Part shown: piece after piece, positions 26,041 to 35,263 of the stretch
Numbering within the stretch: position 1 is the first letter of the stretch
Layout: the number at the start of each line of letters is the position of its first letter
NCBI GenBank assembly: GCA_022827185.1
Contig: JAJDTM010000026.1
Location: 33,767 to 97,766, forward strand
Source: Candidatus Poribacteria bacterium
Lineage (GTDB): Bacteria > Poribacteria > WGA-4E > WGA-3G
DNA: 64,000 nucleotides
Direction of reading: 5' to 3'
The notes under the pieces: model-generated
The model's database searches: none
Seen by the model: only the letters and a program-made list of their open reading frames with translations
Told to the model about the DNA's origin: nothing
Translations under genes and position numbers: made by a program

Positions 26041-27621
26041 ATGATGCTATTTACAAAGCGGTTTACCTATCCATTCTACAAGGAACAGCGTGGGTTATCC
26101 CTCGTTTCAACGCTCTGGATACTCACGATTCTCTCTATTTTGGCGGCCCAACTGCTCTATTCGATCCATATAGAACAGCGTACGCAACGGAATTTCTTGG
26201 ATAGAGGGAAGTATCACTACGCTGCAAAGGCAGGATTTGAGTGGGCACTCGCTGTCATGCGAACGGACCAGACACCCTTCGATTCGCTCGGTGAGAGTTG
26301 GGCAGCACCTATCACGGGGCAAGTTGAAGATGGGGTTCAAATCGGAAAATTCCTAAACTACAGTGTAACGGTCACCGATGAAGCATCGAGGGTTAATATC
26401 AATGTCGCTGATGTTGGACTCTTCACTAATTTGCTCGCACAGGTAGGGGCTTCACCGGATGATGCCCAGACAGAGGAACTCGCTAATGCAATCGTAGAAG
26501 GTCAACCGTACCGGACCGTTCGAGATCTTGCGAGAGTGGCGGGGATGACATCTGAACTCCTTTACGGGACCCAACAAATGGCGGCGTTTACACAGGGCAT
26601 GGCAAATACACAAGGCGCGTCTACGAGCACAACCCCTGAGCTTTCAACAGCGAGTTTGGGAAGTCCACAGGGAACATCAATAGAGGCGCGACCCGGGCTT
26701 GTGGATTTAGCAACCATATATTCACTTGATGCGAGCACAGATCCAGACGGACAAGCACTCGTAAATGTCAATACAGCGGATGCAGATCAGTTGACGCAAA
26801 TTGAGACGCAGTCCGGTCAAGGTGGGGGGCAATCTGTCTTTTCACAGGCTGAGGCGGAATCACTGATTCAGCAGCGTGAGTTTGACAGATTTTCTGACCT
26901 CATAGATGTAAAAGCCGTCTCTGATGAACTTTTTAACAACATCCGAGACCGAATTACGACTGAAGATTCCGGCGGAAATCAAGACGATGAAGACGGGGAA
27001 GACGATGAAGAATGGACCGGACCTCAACAGGGACAGGGCGAGGATGGACAGATCAATATCAATACTGCTGATGTTGAAACCTTGGAATCCCTGGACGGTA
27101 TTGACCAAGGCATTGCCGAACGTATTGTCGACCATCGCGACTCACAAGGATTTTTTCAGAACATAGACGCTATTAAAGATGTCACACTGTTAACGCAGCA
27201 AGAATTCATCGGTATCGTTGACAAAATAACCCTTAAAGATGGAGATACCCGCAGCGGACTGATTAACATAAACACTGCGTCTGCTGAAATCTTAGCACTG
27301 CTACCGGGAATGGATGGAGAAAGGGCGCAAGCGATCGTCACGCGCCGCGAACAAGATCCGCCAGATGATGCGCCAGTACTGAGTTTTACCGAAGAGGAGA
27401 TAACGGGTCATCCGTTCACCACCATCTCACAACTCTCAGAACTTGAGGAGATTGACTTTAATACGTTCCGTGAAGTTGTTGATTGGGTAACTTACCGTTC
27501 ACACGGCTATCGTATCGAGGCAACCGGCGTTGATGCCACAGGTAAGGTTGTTTCAACCTGTATCGGTGTCATTGATCGGACGGGTGACCAAGTCATCGTT
27601 CAATATTGGAGACAGGATTAG
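26041..27621 (+). CDS. gspK: Minor pseudopilin GspK with three helix-hairpin-helix-like modules
   Basis: 526 residues, well above the usual 300-350. Prepilin-like start RG-LSLVSTLWILTILSILAAQLLY; position +5 is Ser, consistent with GspK lacking the conserved Glu. The SAM-like domain is visible at about 115-185. Three VNVNTA/ININTA modules follow at about 241, 338 and 408 (for example ININTADVETLESLDGID), like ComEA/GspK helix-hairpin-helix units. Between them lies an acidic low-complexity linker near 305-335. GspK caps the pseudopilus tip; the extra module and linker enlarge that cap. Confidence 0.85.
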   Translation: MMLFTKRFTYPFYKEQRGLSLVSTLWILTILSILAAQLLYSIHIEQRTQRNFLDRGKYHYAAKAGFEWALAVMRTDQTPFDSLGESWAAPITGQVEDGVQIGKFLNYSVTVTDEASRVNINVADVGLFTNLLAQVGASPDDAQTEELANAIVEGQPYRTVRDLARVAGMTSELLYGTQQMAAFTQGMANTQGASTSTTPELSTASLGSPQGTSIEARPGLVDLATIYSLDASTDPDGQALVNVNTADADQLTQIETQSGQGGGQSVFSQAEAESLIQQREFDRFSDLIDVKAVSDELFNNIRDRITTEDSGGNQDDEDGEDDEEWTGPQQGQGEDGQININTADVETLESLDGIDQGIAERIVDHRDSQGFFQNIDAIKDVTLLTQQEFIGIVDKITLKDGDTRSGLININTASAEILALLPGMDGERAQAIVTRREQDPPDDAPVLSFTEEEITGHPFTTISQLSELEEIDFNTFREVVDWVTYRSHGYRIEATGVDATGKVVSTCIGVIDRTGDQVIVQYWRQD

Positions 27622-27651
27622 AGGAGTGGCTTTCAGTTAGCTAGCGAAAAA

Positions 27652-29436
27652 ATGGCAAAAAAACGAGTTGTAGCGATAGATATCGGCACGCATACAGCGA
27701 AAATGGTTCAGCTTGAACAGTCATCCGGGACTTTGCGTCTCACGAATGCGGGGGTCGTTACATACACTGACAAGGATGATAAGCAACAGGTCGCTGAATC
27801 GATAAGACACCTTTGGGCATCCTTAGGAAGTCCGGCACAGAAAGGAAATCTGCTTTCGCTATTCAATAGGAGTGACCTTGAGGTTGTTCTCGCGCTGCCG
27901 AGATCTTTGGTAAACACAAAACGTTTAGCCAACTTGCCTACCGCAACCGATGATCAACTCGCGAATATCGTCACAATTGCGGCGGAGTCGGAACTTCCCT
28001 TTCGGATTGAAGAAGCAATCTTTACTTACCACGATGTGAGACAAACAGCAGATGCCACTTCGGTGGAATTGATATCCACCCGACGCGCGTCCGTCACAAG
28101 TTATCTGGATTTCCTTGAACGGATCGGTGTGTCAGCTTCTGCTGTCACGCCTTCAATGATCGCTATTGCAGAGACAGTAGCAAATAGCGGATGTACCAAA
28201 CCTACATTTGTTGTTGACATCGGTGCTTCGCAAACCGACTTTTGTTTTGTTGAGGGCGGTGTGCTACGGTTTTCTCGGAGTTTCCGTTTAGGGGGTGACA
28301 ATCTATCTGCGCATATCAGCCAAGCCTTGAATGTTGATAGTGAGACAGCAGCGGAAGAAAAGCGACATATTCCGGCGGATGAAGCACCTACATCTACGTG
28401 GACAGCCGAGTTGATTGGTGAACTACAGCGTTCTATTGCTGCTGCAACTGCCCATCGAGCATCGGACGATTTTGACCCTACGGAAGAAACTGATGGGACG
28501 GAAAGTTTCACACCGACCGAAATAGAAACGGAACTCTGGTTATGTGGTGGTGGTGCACGTGTCCCTGACCTCGCAGCGGCTTTAGAACAAGAACTTGACA
28601 TCCCGACATCCTTCTGGAATCCACTTCGTGCCATTGAGCAACAGTCAGATATTAAAATTGAGCCGCAACGGGCAGAAGTTAGTGCTGTACTTGCGGAATG
28701 GGGAGATACCCTTGCGGTGCCGCTCGGTGTTGGATTTAGTGCTTTGGACTCGACACCCCAACCTTCTTTGCTACCGAAAGAGGCTGCCGAGACGCTGACA
28801 CAAACAACACGGCAACGCCAAATTTTTGCTACCGCGGGGTTGGGTGTTTTGATTGTTGGGGGTGTCCTCTTTGGGGGGTATACGCTTCAACGTTCGCAAA
28901 AGCACAGAACGGAAATGGTTGATGCGCGACTCGCGAGTTACGCGCAACCGGTGGCAGCCGCGCAAGCGCAGCTTGGACGTGAACTGGCACTCACAGAGAT
29001 GTTAGCGCATAACATATCGCCGCTTGATATTTTGCATGCCCTCAGCGAGATGTTTCGCGATAGAACACAGGTCGCTTGGACCAATTTCAGTATTATCAAT
29101 CTTCACGAGCCTGAGACGGCGAGAATTACTTTCAATTTGGAGGGCGCGTCCCATAACGCTATAAATACGCTTTTGCGCGCACTTGAACGGTCCGGGGTCT
29201 TTACAAATGTTCGACCGGGTGAGGTTACAACAATTTCTCAAAATAGAAAACAGATTTTCCAAGTACAGGTGCGGTGTAACTTAACGGCATCTGCTGTTCG
29301 GGCATTCGCTAAGAAACGCTATCCAATGCCTCAACCACAGATTGATAAATCGGCAACGGCGGCAGAATTACAACTTGATCCGCCTGCGTCTAAAATCCTT
29401 GAACTTGAAAATGAGGAAACCGAGAAAGACGAATAA
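27652..29436 (+). CDS. gspL: GspL-like PilM-PilN fusion, T2SS inner-membrane assembly protein
   Basis: 594 residues. The cytoplasmic actin-like PilM/GspL domain (about 1-360) begins VVAIDIGTHTAKMVQ and contains VVDIGASQTDFCFVEGG. A membrane helix (IFATAGLGVLIVGGVLFGGY, about 390-410) follows, then a PilN-type periplasmic domain with a coiled region and a ferredoxin-like fold (about 420-545). So it combines what type IV pili split into PilM and PilN. The C-terminal tail is acidic. It would connect GspE to GspM. No strong ribosome site is seen at ATG 27652. Confidence 0.85.
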   Translation: MAKKRVVAIDIGTHTAKMVQLEQSSGTLRLTNAGVVTYTDKDDKQQVAESIRHLWASLGSPAQKGNLLSLFNRSDLEVVLALPRSLVNTKRLANLPTATDDQLANIVTIAAESELPFRIEEAIFTYHDVRQTADATSVELISTRRASVTSYLDFLERIGVSASAVTPSMIAIAETVANSGCTKPTFVVDIGASQTDFCFVEGGVLRFSRSFRLGGDNLSAHISQALNVDSETAAEEKRHIPADEAPTSTWTAELIGELQRSIAAATAHRASDDFDPTEETDGTESFTPTEIETELWLCGGGARVPDLAAALEQELDIPTSFWNPLRAIEQQSDIKIEPQRAEVSAVLAEWGDTLAVPLGVGFSALDSTPQPSLLPKEAAETLTQTTRQRQIFATAGLGVLIVGGVLFGGYTLQRSQKHRTEMVDARLASYAQPVAAAQAQLGRELALTEMLAHNISPLDILHALSEMFRDRTQVAWTNFSIINLHEPETARITFNLEGASHNAINTLLRALERSGVFTNVRPGEVTTISQNRKQIFQVQVRCNLTASAVRAFAKKRYPMPQPQIDKSATAAELQLDPPASKILELENEETEKDE

Positions 29437-29710
29437 TATAATAGTTGTTAGTTAATAGTTGTTAGTTATAAGTTAAGAGGTTTCCGATGATTTAAGCCTC
29501 TTTTGATAACGGTCGGTACTTCAATTGGGTAACAACCTTTACAAAGCACCGTCAAACATCAGAAACAAAACGGTAATAGTTGTTAGTTCTTAGTACGCTT
29601 CGCTTTAGGTTATAAGTTAAGAGGTGTTGGGATTATCAAAAACCTTTTGTAACTTATAACTTATAACTTATAACTTATAACTATTTAGGACTTTTATAGA
29701 GGATGAATTC
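29437..29710 (+). repeat. Intergenic repeat region with heptanucleotide arrays
   Basis: The gap between gspL and gspM holds two related elements. One near 29440-29510 has AGTTGTTAGTT-type repeats. The other (29574-29685) starts TAATAGTTGTTAGTTCTTAGT and ends in four copies of AACTTAT plus AACTATT (29651-29685). The two ends are roughly inverted. The second element matches the one at 49281-49394. The gap contains no coding frame of note. Confidence 0.75.
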
Positions 29711-30994
29711 ATGGAACTGGATCTTGAATTAACGCCCAGGAGCCGAGTTTTACTTGGCATTTTAGGTGCTGTGCTGCTGGTTTTGATCGCAGTACAGGGT
29801 GTCCCTGCCATTTATCGCTTATTTGTAAATCAAGGTGCCAAAGCTAAACAGGAACAGTTAATGCAAACTGAGAATTTGGTACATGCTGCAGAGGTGCTTA
29901 AACCGATTGAGTCCGAGATTTACAAAGCAACGGGATTGGCACAAGAAGAACAGCCAGTGCGAACGGGTGCTCAGGGTGCTGGAACACTTTTTGACACTGA
30001 ACCTCCAGAGACGGTCATTCGGGCACGTGTTGATGCGCTCATAAGGCGTGCGGGTATCCAACAGAATTACCAACTTTTGACGAAGCCCGGTAGCGGAAAA
30101 CAGACCCAAAAATTGACGATACAAAATCGGGAGAGACTGGTTCTCTATCTCTATTTCAAGCATATAGAAACAGAGGAAACGGAGCTTGCGGAGATAGCAG
30201 AACAGGCGGCTGAAGCTGAAACGTTTGACATGTTGATGGATGCTTGGCTGTCAGAAGATACAGAATCCGATACAGCTGAAAAAATGGAAGATACAGACGA
30301 GGCATCATCTGGTGCGGAACAGTCCATAGAAAAATCAGCATCTACGGACAAAGCGCAGTCAGCGGATTCAACAGCGACTGTGGAGGCGTGGAGATTCGCC
30401 TCACTTCCAGAAACGATACCTGTCACACACCGGGTTAAACTTGCTGCATATATCAAGGATATGGTGATACAACAGCTCCGCGGGGCAACAAATTTCAGAC
30501 AAGGTTTCTTTGAATCTCAAGTTCACAGCGTTAAAACCGCTGCGACCCCTGGTATCTTCGGCATTGGTGCTAAACCTGCTACTGTCGAAATCCAGTTACG
30601 AAGAAATAGTGGGCTTTTGAGTATTCTCGCGCAATCAGAGGATGAATATGCTGAAGAGGTCCCAAACACTGGTGAACTTCAAGCGGCATTGATCAAGTAC
30701 ATTGAGGAGATTCAGGCGCAGCGTGCAACGCTTTTGGAGGAGCTCGCGTTGGCACCATCGACTTATGAAACGCAACTTTACACCGTTGAAATGAAATTCA
30801 AAACAGATCTTGAAAAACTTGTTAACTTAAACCATCTCATTGAAACAAACGCTAAATGGCTAACTGTCCGCGATTTGCGGATCTCGGCTGATAAGCAGGC
30901 GTCGCGTTCTGAAGGACAACGCGGTCGGAATCGCGAAGGAGCGGATGGGGCGAACTTGAACGTTGAAATACTTCTCCTCGCTCGAATCTTTTAA
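29711..30994 (+). CDS. gspM: GspM/PilO-like T2SS inner-membrane protein
   Basis: 427 residues. A short cytoplasmic N-terminus, one membrane helix (about 13-33) and a coiled-coil segment are followed by a large periplasmic part, the layout of GspM/PilO. A Ser/Glu/Asp-rich acidic low-complexity stretch (about 175-225) interrupts it. The C-terminal part (about 330-427) carries YTVEMKFKTDLEKLVNLNHLIE and a Gly/Arg tail. Identity rests on topology and position between gspL and gspD, as sequence conservation in this family is weak. AGAGGAT precedes the ATG. Confidence 0.7.
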   Translation: MELDLELTPRSRVLLGILGAVLLVLIAVQGVPAIYRLFVNQGAKAKQEQLMQTENLVHAAEVLKPIESEIYKATGLAQEEQPVRTGAQGAGTLFDTEPPETVIRARVDALIRRAGIQQNYQLLTKPGSGKQTQKLTIQNRERLVLYLYFKHIETEETELAEIAEQAAEAETFDMLMDAWLSEDTESDTAEKMEDTDEASSGAEQSIEKSASTDKAQSADSTATVEAWRFASLPETIPVTHRVKLAAYIKDMVIQQLRGATNFRQGFFESQVHSVKTAATPGIFGIGAKPATVEIQLRRNSGLLSILAQSEDEYAEEVPNTGELQAALIKYIEEIQAQRATLLEELALAPSTYETQLYTVEMKFKTDLEKLVNLNHLIETNAKWLTVRDLRISADKQASRSEGQRGRNREGADGANLNVEILLLARIF

Positions 30995-31136
30995 CTTTAT
31001 TGAGATCCGTGAATCGGTTTCAGGGCTTAAAAAAACTGTCTAAACCTCGCTGAGGCCCCTCTGTGGAATTCGTACTTCAGAGAACTCTCGTGAGGTTTGC
31101 AGGAAAATGTGATTAAATCAAAAAGGATCGGATGTT

Positions 31137-34079
31137 ATGCAAGGACGCAGACTCTTATTTTTTATTTTCTTCCTCTGTTTCGGATTGCTTGTTATGGGGC
31201 TTGTCGAGTTACAAGCACAGCAACAACCAACTATGCGTGTCGCACAGACCGACGAAGAAGGTCGCGCAATCCGTTTCGACTTTAACTTTACCAGCGAAGA
31301 TCTGAAAGCGGTACTTGAATGGCTTTCGCGAGAAACAGATCTAACAATTATCGCGAGTGAAGAAGATACTCGAGATAAAAGGTTCGCGCTCATTAATCTG
31401 ACGAATGTGACGATTGAAGAGGTTATCGAACAAATCAAAACTGTCCTCACACAATATGACCTCACGCTCATCCAAACCGATAGCACGCTCTTGGTTACAA
31501 CCTTCTCGCGTGCTATGCGTACAAAAGGTATTGTCAAAAGCATTACACCGGATCCGGATCTTGTTGATATGACCGATGAGATTCAAACATATATTATTCG
31601 ATTAACAAACGTTGTTGCCTCAGAACAGGTGGATCGTCTGAAACCGCTACTCAATTCACAGGCACATATTTTTGTGGATACGGCAACAAATTCACTGGTC
31701 ATCACCGATGTCTCCTCCAATATACGCCGAATCGTCACAATTCTACAAGTCGCTGACGAAGGTGAAAGATTCCCATTAAAGATTCTCATTGTTCCACTCG
31801 CTTATGCGGATGCCAACAGCTTGGCACAAGCACTCACAAATATTTTTCAGCAAGGAGAAGGGCGTGACGAAAGGCGATCTGATGGCGGAGGTGGCCGTAT
31901 TAGTGCGGAAGAGGCGAAAACCGCAGCAGAGCAGATGAAGGTGGACGGCACTGGCTATGAAGTCCTTGACGGGACCATCAAAATTATCGCTGAAACCAAT
32001 TCAAATTCACTTGTCCTCAAAGCCTCTGAGGCAAATTTGGTTTTCCTACAAGAAATTATCAAAGACCTGGATGTCTCATCCACCGCACAAACCCAGATAC
32101 GTACCTTCAAACTTAATTATGCCTCTGCCGAAGATGTCGCACAAACCCTACAGCAAGTACTCACCGGTGAAAGTGGAAATGACCGTCGCAGAATGGACGC
32201 TTGGGATCGAGCAAAATTAAGAAACTGGCAACGCGAACAGGGGCTCAACCAGGAGGGGATTGTCGGAACTATTAACGTCTCGCACAATGCTCGACTCAAT
32301 GTCGTTGTCGTCTCCTCAGATCCACGTAACTTTTCCATTATTGAGAAAGTTATCCAAGAGCTTGATCAAGAAATAACGCAAGAAGAAATTAAACTCTATT
32401 TCCTCAAACATGCGGATGCTCAAACCCTTGTGCCGAGTCTACAGGACCTTTTTGAAGGCGGAAGTACCGGTCGCGACAGAAACCGTCCATGGTGGGATCG
32501 CAGATATAGGGAACCCTCTGAAGGTGGCGGTGGATTTGGTGTACAAGGTGAGGTTCACCTTGTCGCTGATGGACGCCTCAACGCCATCCTGATTTCAACA
32601 AGTTCACAGAATTTTGAAACGATTGATAGCCTCATCGAAAAGCTGGATGTCAACATGCCGGATCAAGAGTGGGGCACCCGCATGTATCACCTCAAGTACG
32701 CCGATGCTACAAATGTCGCCGCTGTTATTAATAATACGTATCAAGGCAGTTCTGGGAGTAGCAGAGATTTTTTCTATTATCTACCGCGTAGTAGTCTACG
32801 TAATCAGACCCAAGGTTCATTGGCAGGCAACGTTACTGCTGAAGCGTATCCTACGTTGAACGCTGTGATCATCTCAACGGCTACCCAACGGAACTTTGAA
32901 CTCATCACACAGTTTATCAACTCTATGGATGTCCCTACACCCGAAGGGCAAAAAGAGATAACAAAAGCAATTCGGCTTGAGTATGCAGAGGCGACGCAAC
33001 TTGAGCAAGTCCTTCAACAAGTTTGGGAAGGTGAAGATCAGGGGGGCTTTAGTAGTTTTAGATTCTTCGTTATGAATGCCGGCAGACAGCAGCAGCAAGA
33101 TATTAACTCCTTGCGTGGTAAAGTCACTGTCTTCGCTGATGCGGATACCAACTCTCTGATTATCACGACACGCCAGCGATACCTTGGTGATGTGATGGCA
33201 CTTATTAAAGAGTTAGATTTTGTGCGAGGGCAGGTCTGGATAGATATTCAGATTCTTGAAGTCACGCTTGATGAGACCACCAAACTCGGCATTGAACTTA
33301 CCGCACAAGAAAATAAACTCTTCGGCGTATCCCCAGTTCCCGGCAACCCGCTTATCGGTAGTCTTGAGGGAAAACTCGGGCTCGAGCAGGAAATCTCTGG
33401 ATTTAATCTCGGTTTAGCGACCAAGGAATATATGGCACTTCTTCACGCTCTGATGCGTGAAAACAAGGTCCAAACCCTTTCAACACCGTCGCTTTTAACA
33501 AGGGATTCCAGAACTGCCACATGGAGCAGTGGTCGTCGCATTCCATATCTCCAAAGCGTTGATACCACGAGTATTTTGGGCGAAGCCGTCTCACAACCGC
33601 TCTTTAACTACGATTTTATTGATCCACCGGTGGGCATCAATATTGATCTCACCCCTTACATCGCTAAATCGAAAGCAGGTGAGGACGGTAAGCGCACCAT
33701 CGGCTTGGATATTAATAACATCAGTGCCAGCAATTTCATTGAGTTTACTGACTTCAATGCACCTATTACCGATGACAACTCGATCAGCGTCTATATTGAT
33801 GTGGAGGACGGACAACGGATTGTTGTCGGTGGTATCATCCGTAAGAAACAGAAACAGGTAGAGAATAAACTCCCAATCTTAGGCGACATTCCGTTGCTTG
33901 GTAGGCTCTTCAAAAGCACCGAAACCGCTGTTGAAGATACTGAGATTGTGATCATTATTACGCCGCACATCGTCGATATTAAAAATCCTGACGACCTTGA
34001 GAAACTTAAGGAAAAGGCTGATAATTGGCAGAGCAACGGGAGCACCGAAATGGAGAAGGAAACGGAAACAGGAAAATAA
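31137..34079 (+). CDS. gspD: Type II secretion outer-membrane secretin GspD, extra N-modules
   Basis: 980 residues, larger than usual GspD (about 650-750). Signal peptide to about 30 (VELQA). An N0-like domain (about 43-125) is followed by six repeats of the Secretin_N/NolW type, starting near 152, 215, 322, 419, 515 and 608. Each has a strand plus a YADA/YASA-like helix start (FKLNYASAEDV, MYHLKYADATNV). The secretin beta-barrel domain spans about 680-960, with VKTLSTPSLLTRDS-type and VVGGIIRKKQ...LPILGDIPLLGRLFK motifs. The operon ends here; a strong hairpin follows. Confidence 0.92.
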   Translation: MQGRRLLFFIFFLCFGLLVMGLVELQAQQQPTMRVAQTDEEGRAIRFDFNFTSEDLKAVLEWLSRETDLTIIASEEDTRDKRFALINLTNVTIEEVIEQIKTVLTQYDLTLIQTDSTLLVTTFSRAMRTKGIVKSITPDPDLVDMTDEIQTYIIRLTNVVASEQVDRLKPLLNSQAHIFVDTATNSLVITDVSSNIRRIVTILQVADEGERFPLKILIVPLAYADANSLAQALTNIFQQGEGRDERRSDGGGGRISAEEAKTAAEQMKVDGTGYEVLDGTIKIIAETNSNSLVLKASEANLVFLQEIIKDLDVSSTAQTQIRTFKLNYASAEDVAQTLQQVLTGESGNDRRRMDAWDRAKLRNWQREQGLNQEGIVGTINVSHNARLNVVVVSSDPRNFSIIEKVIQELDQEITQEEIKLYFLKHADAQTLVPSLQDLFEGGSTGRDRNRPWWDRRYREPSEGGGGFGVQGEVHLVADGRLNAILISTSSQNFETIDSLIEKLDVNMPDQEWGTRMYHLKYADATNVAAVINNTYQGSSGSSRDFFYYLPRSSLRNQTQGSLAGNVTAEAYPTLNAVIISTATQRNFELITQFINSMDVPTPEGQKEITKAIRLEYAEATQLEQVLQQVWEGEDQGGFSSFRFFVMNAGRQQQQDINSLRGKVTVFADADTNSLIITTRQRYLGDVMALIKELDFVRGQVWIDIQILEVTLDETTKLGIELTAQENKLFGVSPVPGNPLIGSLEGKLGLEQEISGFNLGLATKEYMALLHALMRENKVQTLSTPSLLTRDSRTATWSSGRRIPYLQSVDTTSILGEAVSQPLFNYDFIDPPVGINIDLTPYIAKSKAGEDGKRTIGLDINNISASNFIEFTDFNAPITDDNSISVYIDVEDGQRIVVGGIIRKKQKQVENKLPILGDIPLLGRLFKSTETAVEDTEIVIIITPHIVDIKNPDDLEKLKEKADNWQSNGSTEMEKETETGK

Positions 34080-34086
34080 CGCATAC

Positions 34087-34137
34087 TTGCCCCGCACAAA
34101 GCCCTAATTGAATTTTATGGGCTTTGTACGCGGGCAA
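34087..34137 (+). terminator. Strong hairpin after gspD, possible terminator or mRNA-protecting structure
   Basis: TTGCCCCGCACAAAGCCC (34087-34104) is nearly fully complementary to GGGCTTTGTACGCGGGCAA (34119-34137), with one bulge and a 14-base loop. No T-run follows, so it may not be a classical intrinsic terminator. Confidence 0.5.
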
Positions 34138-34257
34138 CGCCTCTCTAACTTTTCAGGATTCTATTGCTCAGGTCCTACCTACCATCTATTTGGCTGCTAA
34201 ATCTCTTAATTTTCTCCATCCTGTTACAGACATTCCCATTTTTTTTCTAAAAAAGTC

Positions 34258-34286
34258 TTGACAAATTTTTAATAAATAGATACGAT
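34258..34286 (+). promoter_or_regulatory. Promoter of the secreted protein gene at 34322
   Basis: TTGACA (34258-34263), 17-base spacer, TACGAT (34281-34286). It is 36 bases upstream of the start codon. Confidence 0.65.
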
Positions 34287-34321
34287 GCAAACAGACTCTC
34301 ATTTAAACAGAGGTGGCTGCT

Positions 34322-35050
34322 ATGCGAACAATCGTTATTCTCGGTGTTCTGATTATATCAGCACTGCTGTTATGTCAGATGAGTTATGCCGAACTTCTTG
34401 TAGCGGATGACTTTAAAGGCAAACTCAAAGATAAGTACTGGAAAGGGCAGAAAGAATCTTGGGATATCAAAAACGAACATTTGGAAATCCACCGCGTCGC
34501 TGGTGATGGGAATGGAGCGGTTGATTTTGGGTATGGCGTGGTAGAATTTGAAGATTTTGGGCTTCGTCTGGATTTCTACCTTTTTGCGGATCCGCAGCCG
34601 AGTAAGATGGAACTCCTGTTCCGGGCAAACGAAGATCTACATTTCTATCAGTTGATTATTACACCCGCTGATGGTTTTGGTCGCCCTAATTCTGCACGTT
34701 GGTACAAACGACAAGGTGAAGATCGGGGGACGTGGAATGAGTACATTGACTTCAGAGACGAATTTCCGATCCAGATTAATACAAAAGAGTGGTACACCCT
34801 TGCTTTGCTCGGTGATGGTAGTACTTTTAATCTCTACATCAAGAAGCAAGGCGAACTCTCCTTTGAAAAGGTTTCAGATTTGAGCGATGTCAAGAATCTG
34901 CATCCAAAGGGGGTCCTCGGTTTTCATACCAATCAGCTCCAACACTACTATATTGATAACCTTTTCCTTTACGACAATCCGCGTGAGGTGAGCCTTGCTG
35001 TTGAACCTCAAGGTAAACTTGCTGTAACGTGGGCGGCACTTAAACAGTAG
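34322..35050 (+). CDS. Secreted concanavalin/laminin-type beta-sandwich protein with shared C-terminal tail
   Basis: 242 residues from ATG 34322, supported by AGAGGTGG; the frame opens at GTG 34313. Signal peptide to about 23 (SYA). The mature part begins LLVADDFKGKLKDKYWKG and resembles LamG/DUF1080-like beta-sandwich domains. There is no clear active site, so carbohydrate or protein binding is likelier than catalysis, but this is inference. The last 20 or so residues, VEPQGKLAVTWAALKQ, match the end of the next gene and, less closely, the LamG protein at 38724. It is the first of two adjacent secreted genes, each with its own promoter. Confidence 0.65.
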   Translation: MRTIVILGVLIISALLLCQMSYAELLVADDFKGKLKDKYWKGQKESWDIKNEHLEIHRVAGDGNGAVDFGYGVVEFEDFGLRLDFYLFADPQPSKMELLFRANEDLHFYQLIITPADGFGRPNSARWYKRQGEDRGTWNEYIDFRDEFPIQINTKEWYTLALLGDGSTFNLYIKKQGELSFEKVSDLSDVKNLHPKGVLGFHTNQLQHYYIDNLFLYDNPREVSLAVEPQGKLAVTWAALKQ

Positions 35051-35145
35051 TCGTTCTAAATGTTAGGCAAAGTATATTTGTGAATCACCGTGCGGCAGAG
35101 GTGACTTTTAATCTTTGCTAATCTTTGCGATTTTCAAAAAAAATA

Positions 35146-35175
35146 TTGACTTCAATTTGCCTTTTAAGGTATATT
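35146..35175 (+). promoter_or_regulatory. Promoter of the secreted protein gene at 35264
   Basis: TTGACT (35146-35151), 18-base spacer, TATATT (35170-35175). Confidence 0.6.
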
Positions 35176-35263
35176 TGTGTTAAATGTGTTGGAATGGTAT
35201 TTTAACGTGCCATCCAGAAATAACTAACGTATTGATGGTAACTAAAAAGGAGAATTGCACATC

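Noticed and set aside
29574..29685. Heptad arrays as replication iterons or a CRISPR
   Set aside because: The units are short, AT-rich, without unique spacers, and no dnaA-box cluster, rep gene or cas gene is nearby. A duplicate lies at 49281-49394.
34313..34321. GTG 34313 as start of the secreted beta-sandwich protein
   Set aside because: ATG 34322 is better placed relative to AGAGGTGG and gives a normal signal peptide.
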